NCBI GenBank assembly: GCA_017466445.1 | Contig: JAFTUC010000021.1 | Span: forward strand, 62,001 to 126,000 | DNA: 64,000 nt | From: Clostridia bacterium | Lineage (GTDB): Bacteria > Bacillota > Clostridia > Oscillospirales > CAG-272 | Direction of reading: 5' to 3' | In this document: positions 1 through 7,124 of the stretch, piece by piece | Layout: every line of letters begins with the position of its first letter | How positions within the stretch are numbered: position 1 is the stretch's first letter | The notes under the pieces: generated by a model | Database searches by the model: none | Seen by the model: the letters and a program-made list of their open reading frames with translations, nothing else | Told to the model about the DNA's origin: nothing | Position numbers and translations under genes: made by a program

Positions 1-1014
1 CAGACCGAGGTCCCCTCGCTCTCCTGCGGAGATATCGGCGTTATCACCAAGCTTATAAATACTAACACCTGCGATACGCTTACCGCGTCCGGAATCAACG
101 CATTTGCTCCCGCTGTTTATCCCGAGCCTGTATATACCGTAGCGGTATCCCCGAAGGCAAAGGGTGACGAGGATAAGATCGTTCAGGGTATCCAGAAGAT
201 CATGGACGAGGATAAGACCGTTCGTTTTGAGAACGATTCCGAGACCAGACAGCTTCTTCTCAGCGCAATGGGAGACATGCAGATAGACGTAGTTCTTTCC
301 AAGGTCAAGTCCCGCGGAGGCCCCGCTGCTGACCTTTCCACTCCCAAGATCGCGTACAGAGAGACCATCAAGGGCAGATCTGACGTACAGGGCAAGCATA
401 AGAAGCAGTCGGGCGGACACGGTCAGTACGGTGACGTAAAGATCAAGTTCTCTCCCGGAGAAGAGGAGGGACTCACCTTCACGACGAGCGTTGTCGGCGG
501 ATCGGTTCCGAAGAACTTCTTCCCCGCAATCGAAAAGGGTCTCCAGGAGGCTATGCAGAAGGGTGTTCTCGCAGGATATCCCGTAGTAAACCTTGCCGCT
601 GACCTTTACGACGGATCTTACCACGACGTTGACTCCAACGAGCTTTCCTTTAAGATGGCGGCGTCTCTCGCATATAAGGCAGGTCTGCCTCTTGCAAAGC
701 CGGTTCTTCTCGAGCCTATCGGTGAGCTTGAGGTAACTATCCCCGAGGCTATGCTCGGAGACGTTATGGGCGATATCAACGGTAAGCGCCGCGGAGCAGT
801 GCTCGGTATGGATCCTTCGACCGAGAGATCCGGATATACCGTAGTCAAGGCTGAGGTTCCGAAATCTGAAATGACCGATTATGCGATCTCGCTCCTCGCT
901 ATGACTCAGGGAAGAGGAAGCTTCGTATTCAAGGTTACGAGATATGATGAGGTTCCCGCCAATATCGCTCAAAAGGTAATTGCTGAATCTAAGGAAAACG
1001 CAGAAGAGAAATAA
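1..1014 (+). CDS. Elongation factor G-like translational GTPase, C-terminal part
   Basis: The frame is open from base 1, so the gene is cut by the window edge; the first methionine, at 202, is internal. The 337 visible residues cover the end of domain II (GDIGVITKL), domain III (VYTVAVSPKAKGDEDK), domain IV around GGHGQYGDV and LYDGSYHDVDS, and the domain V fold ending near AMTQGRGSF. The GTPase domain lies outside the window. EF-G promotes translocation and ribosome recycling in the cytoplasm. Details such as VVGGSVPKNFFPAIEKG and the ADLYDGSYHDVDS loop resemble the second EF-G type (EF-G2 or EF-G-like) of Clostridia and Thermotogae more than the main fusA product, so no symbol is given. A strong hairpin follows the stop codon. 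Confidence in the EF-G superfamily is high; the subtype is a judgement. Confidence 0.93.
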   Translation, partial: QTEVPSLSCGDIGVITKLINTNTCDTLTASGINAFAPAVYPEPVYTVAVSPKAKGDEDKIVQGIQKIMDEDKTVRFENDSETRQLLLSAMGDMQIDVVLSKVKSRGGPAADLSTPKIAYRETIKGRSDVQGKHKKQSGGHGQYGDVKIKFSPGEEEGLTFTTSVVGGSVPKNFFPAIEKGLQEAMQKGVLAGYPVVNLAADLYDGSYHDVDSNELSFKMAASLAYKAGLPLAKPVLLEPIGELEVTIPEAMLGDVMGDINGKRRGAVLGMDPSTERSGYTVVKAEVPKSEMTDYAISLLAMTQGRGSFVFKVTRYDEVPANIAQKVIAESKENAEEK

Positions 1015-1027
1015 TCATTGCGTTACT

Positions 1028-1066
1028 GAAGCAAGCGGTCGGTATTTTGACCGCTTGCTTCAAGTT
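1028..1066 (+). terminator. Intrinsic terminator after the EF-G-like gene
   Basis: A 13-bp perfect stem (1028-1040 with 1049-1061) encloses an 8-base loop. The following T-tract is short and interrupted (GTTGTTTT). Confidence 0.7.
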
Positions 1067-1092
1067 GTTTTAATTTGAAAGGATGGAATTTT

Positions 1093-1923
1093 ATGGATCG
1101 AAATATATTTGATCAGACTACCGAAGCATCGGAGCAGATGAGTAAGGGCGCCGAATTTGAAAGCAAGATAAGAAAAATGCTATCCTCGGGAACGTTTTTG
1201 ACTGCAACGATAGCGCAGACCGTGATCGCCTCGGTCTCTGTGCTTTTGCGATCGGTTAACGTTTTCGCCGTGCTTTTCACTATAGGTATGTGGCTGGCTT
1301 ATGCAGTCGCTAAGGAGGCCTCGCCGATAAAGGGAGTCAGATTCCTGTCGGGAACTCTCAAGGCGTACTATATAGTAGGAATAGTCGCGATAGTTATGCT
1401 TCTTGTGGCAGGTATCATTTTTTTGGCGATATCACCGAAGATATTCACTGCAAGCGACGCTAACTTCGAGCATGCAATAGAGAAGACGGTTGCCGACGAG
1501 GACGTTCGTGACGTTATGATCTTTATGTTTGGAAGGGCGTATACCGCCGAGTCCGTTTTGGGCTTGATCGAAAAAAATATACCGCTCTCGCTCCCCACGT
1601 TTTTCGGTATAATATTCGTTGCTATGGGACTGGCGCTCGTAGTTTCGGCGGCGATCTACCTCGTTATCAATTATTTCTTTGTAAAAAAGCTTGCAGATCT
1701 CGTGCGCGGAGTGTCCTGCGGACTTTCCGAAAAGCGCGACGAGCCAATTAATTTGGGTGGATTCAGAGGATGGTTCATGTTCTTCGGAGTTGTCGCGTCT
1801 ATATCCGCGGTAAGCGAATTTTTCGGCTATTTTTCGATATTCTCGGTGGCGTCATCCGCCGCTTCAGCAGTAATGATGTTCGCTCTCTGGAAGCTCTTCG
1901 AAAAAAAGGATACCGATATTTGA
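1093..1923 (+). CDS. Multi-pass membrane protein of unknown function
   Basis: I do not recognise this 276-residue protein. The ATG at 1093 is preferred over a TTG at 1075 because GAAAGGA (1077-1083) lies at ribosome-binding distance from it. A short polar N-terminus is followed by about five hydrophobic stretches: roughly residues 30-75 (probably two helices), 90-115, 165-195, and a long pair at 220-265. The protein ends in a charged tail (FEKKDTDI). The likely location is the cytoplasmic membrane with the N-terminus inside. There are no conserved histidine, aspartate or cysteine clusters that suggest catalysis. It stands alone, between a terminator and an inverted-repeat element, and no neighbour suggests a role. 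Confidence 0.75.
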   Translation: MDRNIFDQTTEASEQMSKGAEFESKIRKMLSSGTFLTATIAQTVIASVSVLLRSVNVFAVLFTIGMWLAYAVAKEASPIKGVRFLSGTLKAYYIVGIVAIVMLLVAGIIFLAISPKIFTASDANFEHAIEKTVADEDVRDVMIFMFGRAYTAESVLGLIEKNIPLSLPTFFGIIFVAMGLALVVSAAIYLVINYFFVKKLADLVRGVSCGLSEKRDEPINLGGFRGWFMFFGVVASISAVSEFFGYFSIFSVASSAASAVMMFALWKLFEKKDTDI

Positions 1924-2023
1924 GCGTAGATATCGGCATATAAGAGCATCTTTTCGAGCTTTTATCTCAAAATAAATAAAAAACGGCAGATTACGCTCCT
2001 TCTCATAAGGATGTTTGTATTTT

Positions 2024-2094
2024 GTAGGGGCGATTCACGTGTCTCCCGCTGAAATACGCAAAACAAAAACGGGCGATTCATGAATCGCCCCTAC
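2024..2094. repeat. Palindromic GTAGGGGCGATTCA repeat
   Basis: GTAGGGGCGATTCA at 2024 pairs with TGAATCGCCCCTAC at 2081-2094. The right part is also a perfect 20-bp palindrome by itself (2071-2090). This is a REP-like extragenic element; similar GTAGGGGCG palindromes occur in many Clostridia. Confidence 0.75.
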
Positions 2095-2110
2095 GGACAC
2101 ACATAAATTT

Positions 2111-2145
2111 CGGCAGAGATGTTGTTTTCTCTGCCGATTTGTGTT
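2111..2145 (+). terminator. Small hairpin, possible terminator
   Basis: CGGCAGAG (2111-2118) pairs with CTCTGCCG (2129-2136), followed by ATTTGTGTT. The stem repeats the CGGCAGA found in the outer arm of the enclosing element. A TATAAT-like hexamer at 2145-2150 directly follows. Confidence 0.4.
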
Positions 2146-2161
2146 ATAATGAGGATAATCT

Positions 2162-2237
2162 CGTAGGGCGGGGGCTTGCTCCCGCCGTAACGAAAGATTT
2201 AAGCCAATAAGGCGGCGGGAGTAAACCCCCGCCCTAC
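2162..2237. repeat. Inverted repeat GTAGGGCGGGGGC...GCCCTAC
   Basis: 25-base arms (2163-2187 and 2213-2237) are complementary except at two positions and enclose a 25-base spacer. This is a second, different REP-like palindrome inside the larger element. Confidence 0.75.
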
Positions 2238-2307
2238 AAAGGGGTATGGGCTTTGCCCAAAGCATTTGTAATACAAATGCGAAACTGGCGATAAAAGGAG
2301 GTTATCC

Positions 2308-2556
2308 ATGAACAGCAAAATTATAGTAGCACATAAATTTTGCACAAACAATAGGGAGGAGTTGCAAAAGGATAAAAAATGTGGGTGTTTTTATTGCTTA
2401 AAGATATTTTCTCCCTCTGAAATTGAAGATTGGATACCTGATACGAAAGGTACGGCGAGATGTCCTTATTGCGGAATTGATTCCGTTATAGGAGAGTATT
2501 CAGAATTTCCCATAACTATCGAATTTTTATCCGAAATGAACAAATATTGGTTTTAA
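2308..2556 (+). CDS. Small zinc-ribbon cytoplasmic protein
   Basis: An 82-residue protein preceded by AAAGGAGG at good distance from the ATG. It has two CxxC-type knuckles: C-G-C-F-Y-C near residues 28-33 and C-P-Y-C near residues 53-56, spaced like a zinc ribbon, plus the surrounding pattern FSPSEIEDW and GIDSVIG. The pattern matches a widespread family of small uncharacterised cytoplasmic proteins as I remember it; no function is known to me. It is the only ORF inside the 1978-2722 element and ends just before a strong hairpin, so it appears to be cargo with its own transcript. Composition is A/T-richer than the flanking genes. No signal peptide or membrane segment is present. Confidence 0.75.
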   Translation: MNSKIIVAHKFCTNNREELQKDKKCGCFYCLKIFSPSEIEDWIPDTKGTARCPYCGIDSVIGEYSEFPITIEFLSEMNKYWF

Positions 2557-2563
2557 AATAGTA

Positions 2564-2594
2564 CCCCGACAGTGATCTGTCGGGGTTATCTCTT
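2564..2594 (+). terminator. Terminator of the zinc-ribbon gene
   Basis: A 9-bp perfect stem CCCCGACAG/CTGTCGGGG (2564-2572, 2577-2585) with a TGAT loop, followed by a T-rich tail (TTATCTCTTT). Confidence 0.8.
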
Positions 2595-2624
2595 TGCTTT
2601 CTGCATATCAAGTTTTTCTTATCC

Positions 2625-2672
2625 GTAGGGGAGACCTGCGGTCTCCCGCGGGCGTTCACAGAACGCCCCTAT
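2625..2672. repeat. Double-hairpin GTAGGGG repeat
   Basis: This holds two adjacent small hairpins, GGGAGACC...GGTCTCCC and GGGCGTTC...GAACGCCC, bounded by GTAGGGG and CCCCTAT. It is related in end sequence to the repeat at 2024-2094. Confidence 0.7.
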
Positions 2673-2845
2673 CGTGTGTTATGCAAACATCCTTATGAGA
2701 ACCACCCTTTCTGCCGTTTTTTGTTTTGAGTTAAAAACTGCGTTCCCAATATAAAGTTTTGTCATAGAAATCACTCCGAGGACATATCTATGTAGCAAAA
2801 GAAAAAGAGTGTGTATATAAAACGCACCGCGTACGGAGGAAAAAT

Positions 2846-4318
2846 ATGACAAATATCTATCGTGATATCGCAACTCGCACCGGAGGCGATATTTATGTCG
2901 GCGTTGTAGGACCGGTGCGTACGGGAAAATCGACGTTTATAAAGAGATTTATGGAGACGCTCGTTCTGCCTAATATTTCTGACACCTACGACAGAGAAAG
3001 AGCGAAGGACGAAATGCCGCAGTCGGCTGCAGGACGCACCGTAATGACGACCGAGCCGAAATTTATCCCCGATGAGGCAGTCAAGGTGACACTCGACGGG
3101 GTTTCTTCTCTGAGCGTCAAGATGGTGGACTGCGTCGGATATATCGTTTCGGACGCACTCGGTCAGACCGAGGAGGGAAGACCGAGAATGGTACTGACCC
3201 CTTGGTCGCAGGAAGCGCTCCCCTTTGGAGAGGCGGCAGAGATCGGTACTAAAAAGGTCATAACCGATCATAGCACCATCGGATTTGTGGTTACGACCGA
3301 CGGAAGCATTTGCGATATTCCGAGAGAGCAGTACGAGGAAGCGGAAAGAAGAGTCGTTTCCGAGCTTCGGGCTATAAATAAGCCCTTTGCCCTTATACTC
3401 AATTCGGCGCATCCCGAGGATCCCGAAAGCGAGGCGCTTGCGCTTGAAATGGAGGAAAAATACGGAGTCCCCGTAGCGCTCGTCAACTGTATGATGCTTG
3501 ACAGTGAGGATATCCGCCATATTCTCGAGCTCGTTCTTCTCGAGTTCCCGATCTCCGAAATATCGATAGATCTGCCCGAATGGACGCTTGCGCTCGATAA
3601 CGATCATACGATAGTAGAATCGCTCAGATCGGATATACTCGAGTGCGCGGGTAAGATAACTAAGATAGGACAGATAAAGAACGCTTTCTCCGGTCTGTCC
3701 GAAAATCCATACGTGCTTTCGGTGTCTGTCGATGAGATCGATTACGGTATAGGAAAGGCGGAAATATCGTTAAAGCTCGATAACGGACTCTATTTCAAGG
3801 TCATAAGTGATATGACAGGACTCGATATAAGTGACGAGGAGAGTCTTATGAGCACTCTTTGCGAGCTTGCCGATACGAAAAAGAAGTACGATAGGATAGC
3901 GGGCGCTCTTGACGATGCCGAAAATAAGGGATACGGCATAATCGTTCCGAATATTCAGGAAATGCATCTTGAGGAGCCGAAGCTCGTTAAGCATTCGGGA
4001 GGATACGGCGTCAGACTCAAGGCGAGCGCTCCGTCCATACATATGATAAAGGCTACCCTCGAGACCGAGATAAATCCCGTGGTCGGAAGCGAGCAGCAGA
4101 GCGAGGATCTTATAAAATACCTTCTCAGCGAGTTTGACGAGGAGCCGACCAAGATATGGGGTACTAACCTCTTCGGAAAAACTCTCTATGAGCTTGTGAA
4201 TGAGGGACTTCACGCAAAGCTCTCGAACGTTCCCGATGAAGCAAGAGAAAAGCTTTCAGAGACCCTCAGCCGAATAGTGAATGAGGGAAGCGGCGGACTT
4301 ATCTGCATAATTCTTTAA
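2846..4318 (+). CDS. spoIVA: Stage IV sporulation protein A (spore coat morphogenetic ATPase)
   Basis: SpoIVA coats the outer forespore membrane in the mother cell and polymerises, using ATP, into the basal layer on which the spore coat assembles. The 490-residue length matches the family (about 492 in B. subtilis). A Walker A motif GPVRTGKS lies at residues 22-29 within a TRAFAC-type ATPase domain. The middle and C-terminal domains follow, and the tail GGLICIIL resembles the hydrophobic C-terminus known to matter for forespore targeting. GGAGGA (2835-2840) precedes the ATG. In B. subtilis the gene is under sigma-E; no convincing sigma-E site was identified here. The YlmC-type gene follows after 9 bp, which suggests co-transcription. 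This is direct evidence that the organism forms endospores. Confidence 0.97.
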   Translation: MTNIYRDIATRTGGDIYVGVVGPVRTGKSTFIKRFMETLVLPNISDTYDRERAKDEMPQSAAGRTVMTTEPKFIPDEAVKVTLDGVSSLSVKMVDCVGYIVSDALGQTEEGRPRMVLTPWSQEALPFGEAAEIGTKKVITDHSTIGFVVTTDGSICDIPREQYEEAERRVVSELRAINKPFALILNSAHPEDPESEALALEMEEKYGVPVALVNCMMLDSEDIRHILELVLLEFPISEISIDLPEWTLALDNDHTIVESLRSDILECAGKITKIGQIKNAFSGLSENPYVLSVSVDEIDYGIGKAEISLKLDNGLYFKVISDMTGLDISDEESLMSTLCELADTKKKYDRIAGALDDAENKGYGIIVPNIQEMHLEEPKLVKHSGGYGVRLKASAPSIHMIKATLETEINPVVGSEQQSEDLIKYLLSEFDEEPTKIWGTNLFGKTLYELVNEGLHAKLSNVPDEAREKLSETLSRIVNEGSGGLICIIL

Positions 4319-4327
4319 AATACGCCT

Positions 4328-4612
4328 ATGGGAAAATGTTATTTTTATACCCTTAGAGAAAAGGAAGTAATAAACGTCTGCGACGGACGGCGATTCGGAT
4401 ACGTTTGCGATCTTGAGATAGACCCCGTGTGCGGAACGGTCTGTGCTCTTATAGTTCCGGGGGAATTCAAGTATTTCGGTCTGTCAAGAACGAGCGACTA
4501 CGTGATCCCGTGGAGTTGCATAGAACAGATAGGCGGCGACATCATACTTGTGAGGGTGACGAATCTTATACCGAGAGAAAAGCCGCAGCACTCCAAAAGA
4601 AAAAGTAAATAA
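4328..4612 (+). CDS. YlmC/YmxH-family sporulation protein (PRC-barrel)
   Basis: A 94-residue PRC-barrel-like protein. The pattern LREKEVINVCDGRRFGYVCDLEIDP...ALIVPG, then VIPWSCIEQIGGDIILV, is typical of the YlmC/YmxH family found in almost all endospore formers. The biochemical role of this family is not established. It lies 9 bp after spoIVA and ends at a strong bidirectional hairpin, so it is probably transcribed from the spoIVA promoter. No strong ribosome site is visible before the ATG, consistent with translational coupling. There is no signal peptide, and a basic C-terminal tail (HSKRKSK) is present. Confidence 0.9.
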   Translation: MGKCYFYTLREKEVINVCDGRRFGYVCDLEIDPVCGTVCALIVPGEFKYFGLSRTSDYVIPWSCIEQIGGDIILVRVTNLIPREKPQHSKRKSK

Positions 4613-4615
4613 AAT

Positions 4616-4652
4616 ATCGGATCTCCCGATTTTCGGGAGATCCGATGCTTTT
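4616..4652. terminator. Bidirectional terminator
   Basis: A 14-bp perfect stem (4616-4629 with 4633-4646) closes a 3-base loop between the convergent spoIVA operon and the GH43 gene. A/T-tracts are present on both sides. Confidence 0.85.
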
Positions 4653-4658
4653 AGATGA

Positions 4659-5864
4659 TCAAATTATTCTGAGAACGTCACCCTCGTCGGAAAGATCGCG
4701 GATGCAGAGCCACTTGTAGTTGTTGTTGCAGTGGAAGGAAATCTTGAGGTTTCCTTCAAGATCGCGGAATATAAATCCGTGACCGCCCTCACGTCTTGCG
4801 CGATAATCGGCATCGTTTCTCTCGTAAAGGATCTCCTGATCCTGTACCCAGGGTCCGCGGACGTCACCCTCGGAGTGTACGGTTCCTATGCAGTAGCCCT
4901 TTCCGGGGTAGTAGTAGGACCAGATCATAGCGAGCTTGCCGCTCTTGAATCTGTAAATGAAGGGACCGTCGGTAACACCGTTCTTGGGGTTGAAGGGAGC
5001 CTCGTTTGCCTTGAATATTGTGGTTATCTCACCCTCGAGGCGGGAAAGATCGTCACTGAGTCGGCAGACGCACATAGTACCGATGTGGTCGGGCATGGAT
5101 GTCCACTCGTGAACGAAGGTCATCCAGGGATCGCCGTTTTCGTCAATATAGAGCGAGTTGTCGATGCAGTCCCAATCCTTGGGAGTCATGTGACCGTCTG
5201 TGATCATTTCGTACTTTCCGTCGGGCTTATCCGAGCGAAATACCGCGCAGCCGCGGTGATTGGTCGCCTTGGAGCGATAGGTAGCGAAGATGTAGAATTT
5301 GCCCCTGTACTCCCAGATCTCGGGTGCCCAGAAGTTGCAGAAACCGTCGAATGCGGGATCCTTGCAATCGCTTGCGTTGAAGGCGCGGACGGGAAGGCTC
5401 CAATCGTAAAGATTGTCGCTCGTGTATATCTCGTATCCGATCTCAACGTTGCCGCGTCCGTTGCAAACGAATCCTACCTGATAGTATTTTCCGTCGTACG
5501 CAAGGATGCTGGGGTCACTTACAAGGAGCATATAAGAATATATGTGAGTTTCCTCGACCTCGGGCTCAGCACCGAAGAGCGAGTTTACAAGACGCTGGAC
5601 GGCGAAATATACGGTCTCGTGATGGTCGCCGGCAACTCTGATTCCACCGTCTGCCTTGATATCGATGGAATAGCGTCTGAGCGGATAGCTCGGATCGATC
5701 TCCGCGACTATCGAAGCGCTTCCGACGTAGTCTTCCTTGCCGGATTCGGGAAGCGTGATAGAATATTTTGCCGCGAGAGCATCTCTTATTATTCCCGCAA
5801 ATTCGTTTTCGCTCTCGTTATAAACGAGGGTAAGTGAGTCGAGTCTTATTTTCTTGTTTTCCAT
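4659..5864 (-). CDS. GH43-family glycosidase with GH20b-like N-terminal domain
   Basis: A 401-residue protein. Residues 1-95 (ending with DGGIRVAGDHHETVYFAVQRLVN) resemble the small 'domain 2' found before GH20, GH67 and GH84 catalytic domains. From about residue 113 a five-bladed GH43 propeller is seen: SDPS with D117 as likely base, FWAPEIW (178-184), IDNSLYIDENG with D235 as likely pKa modulator, and VTDGPF, where D299 stands where most GH43 enzymes have the catalytic glutamate. VTDGP also occurs in some GH43 relatives as I remember them, so it may be a subfamily trait. Expected substrates are arabinosides, xylosides or galactosides. No signal peptide is visible, so it should act on imported oligosaccharides. 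It is transcribed alone from a strong promoter. Confidence 0.85.
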   Translation of the reverse strand: MENKKIRLDSLTLVYNESENEFAGIIRDALAAKYSITLPESGKEDYVGSASIVAEIDPSYPLRRYSIDIKADGGIRVAGDHHETVYFAVQRLVNSLFGAEPEVEETHIYSYMLLVSDPSILAYDGKYYQVGFVCNGRGNVEIGYEIYTSDNLYDWSLPVRAFNASDCKDPAFDGFCNFWAPEIWEYRGKFYIFATYRSKATNHRGCAVFRSDKPDGKYEMITDGHMTPKDWDCIDNSLYIDENGDPWMTFVHEWTSMPDHIGTMCVCRLSDDLSRLEGEITTIFKANEAPFNPKNGVTDGPFIYRFKSGKLAMIWSYYYPGKGYCIGTVHSEGDVRGPWVQDQEILYERNDADYRARREGGHGFIFRDLEGNLKISFHCNNNYKWLCIRDLSDEGDVLRII

Positions 5865-5916
5865 AGTTGTGATATCCTTTCCTATGTGTGCATTTGTGAG
5901 AACTCTTCACAGTCTT

Positions 5917-5945
5917 TTTATATCATATAAACCTCAAAAAGTCAA
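5917..5945 (-). promoter_or_regulatory. Promoter of the GH43 gene
   Basis: On the minus strand, TTGACT (5940-5945), a 17-bp spacer with TG one base before the -10 box, and TATAAA (5917-5922). It lies about 55 bp upstream of the start codon. Confidence 0.75.
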
Positions 5946-5955
5946 TATAAAAAGG

Positions 5956-6002
5956 AAAATTCCCTTTGCGGAATTAAAATTAAATACCGCAAAAGGAATT
6001 TT
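5956..6002 (-). terminator. Terminator of the sortase gene
   Basis: A 16-bp stem with one mismatch (5956-5971 with 5987-6002) overlaps the stop codon. On the minus strand it is followed by a T-rich tract. Confidence 0.7.
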
Positions 6003-7014
6003 ATTTTCTTATTTCGGTGAGAACCGCGTGTACCGCAAGACGTCCGTCATCTCCGAAGCCGTTCGTGCAGGTGCTCATCGTTATGACACGGTCATCACTT
6101 TTGAACGAATAGGAAACGCTCTTTAAGGAGGAGCTCTTCATGCTCTTCGCCCACTCGAGAAAATCGTTGTCACTTCCGAAATGGATACGTATATACGGAT
6201 TGTACTTGTTGGTCTCGTATACGGAAAATACCTTGTAAACGTATATTCCGTTCTCTGTCTGAACGTAGATATAGGGATGAGCTCTCAAAAACGAGCTGCT
6301 CTTGAATTTTGCGAGATGCGCAAACATAGCGCCCGACGCCATGTTGTGACCGTATATGACCGTATTTTTGTCGGTCCAATCGCGCTCGTTTCTGTAATCG
6401 ACGAATATCGTTCCCGAGTTGAGATATGCTCCGGTTATCGAGTGATCGAGATAATAATCGTTGTCAGAGGTCTTTACTACCGGATAATCGATCTGCGTGT
6501 CCGGAACGGTTATCCATCCGATGACGTCCGGATTGGTCTGCTTCAGCTTTGCGAACTTCGCCCTGAGAAGGACGAGAGTCGGAGATATCCCGTCATCCGT
6601 GTCCTCTACCGATACCTCGGGGATCGTGGGAGAACCGTAGACCTGAGTTGCGCTTCCGTGACCGTTTTTGTCCGATTTGGATATGATCGAGGAGATGCTT
6701 CCGAATATGAGATCGTCCGATCCCCAAGATTCGGCAAATGAATTGTAGAGCTCGTCGGACTTGCCGTAGCCCTCAATGCTGTCTCTCAACTTTCCCGCAC
6801 AGAAAACGATAACCGCGACGAGAAGAAGGACTACGATGCCTTTTGTGAAAAGTGCGGTGAACGGAGGATATTTTTTGGGGAGCTTCGGTGCTATGTCGGT
6901 GGTCGTGAGGCTGTCGAGCGACTCCGAAAACGATCTTTTGCCTTCGGTCGGCGTGTCTTCGGTATCGACGTTAAGCTCCTCCGACCCGGTCGGTGTAATA
7001 TTGTCGTTATCCAC
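6001..7014 (-). CDS. Class B sortase
   Basis: Sortases are membrane-anchored cysteine transpeptidases that attach surface proteins to the wall or assemble pili. The protein has 337 residues: an acidic, low-complexity cytoplasmic tail (about 1-55), one transmembrane helix (about 57-74), a linker, and a sortase domain from about residue 148. The catalytic residues are visible: H223 in IYGHNM, C316 in TMSTC and R325 in DGRLAV. The spacing and the helix-containing insert (FGSDNDFLEWAKSM) fit class B. The start is a GTG with GGAGGA about 10 bases upstream. No LPxTG-type substrate gene is next to it, so it probably serves substrates elsewhere. It stands between uvrA and a terminator. Confidence 0.92.
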   Translation of the reverse strand: MDNDNITPTGSEELNVDTEDTPTEGKRSFSESLDSLTTTDIAPKLPKKYPPFTALFTKGIVVLLLVAVIVFCAGKLRDSIEGYGKSDELYNSFAESWGSDDLIFGSISSIISKSDKNGHGSATQVYGSPTIPEVSVEDTDDGISPTLVLLRAKFAKLKQTNPDVIGWITVPDTQIDYPVVKTSDNDYYLDHSITGAYLNSGTIFVDYRNERDWTDKNTVIYGHNMASGAMFAHLAKFKSSSFLRAHPYIYVQTENGIYVYKVFSVYETNKYNPYIRIHFGSDNDFLEWAKSMKSSSLKSVSYSFKSDDRVITMSTCTNGFGDDGRLAVHAVLTEIRK

Positions 7015-7124
7015 TGTCTTTAGTCCTCCTTTCTCGAAAAAATCAACTTACTTTCTGTATTATACGGTACTTTGTTTTCTTTTTTTTCCGTATTTTATGA
7101 CTTATCTGTAAATTTGTAAAGGGA

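Larger units (their letters stand above)
1978..2722. mobile_element. 745-bp inverted-repeat-bounded element with nested palindromes and one ORF
   Basis: The ends are inverted copies: a perfect 13-bp outer arm (1978-1990, AAAAAACGGCAGA, with 2710-2722), 9-10 unmatched bases, then a perfect 17-bp inner arm (2001-2017, TCTCATAAGGATGTTTG, with 2684-2700). Inside lie three separate palindromic repeats and a small zinc-ribbon gene. No transposase is present, so any mobility would be in trans, as for a MITE. The outer arms followed by T/A-tracts look like the two halves of a terminator stem, so insertion into the terminator of the upstream membrane gene is possible. Target-site duplications were not established. 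Confidence 0.6.

Noticed and set aside
2024..2237. Possible CRISPR array from the repeated palindromes
   Set aside because: The repeats differ in sequence, are not regularly spaced, and there are no cas genes anywhere in the window.
4731..5837. Long plus-strand open frame of 368 codons opposite the GH43 gene
   Set aside because: It has no ribosome site or family pattern, and it is antisense to a clear enzyme whose codon bias leaves the opposite frame open.
7059..7064. Promoter of the sortase gene from a TATAAT on the minus strand
   Set aside because: No acceptable -35 hexamer at 16-18 bp, so it is not listed as a promoter.
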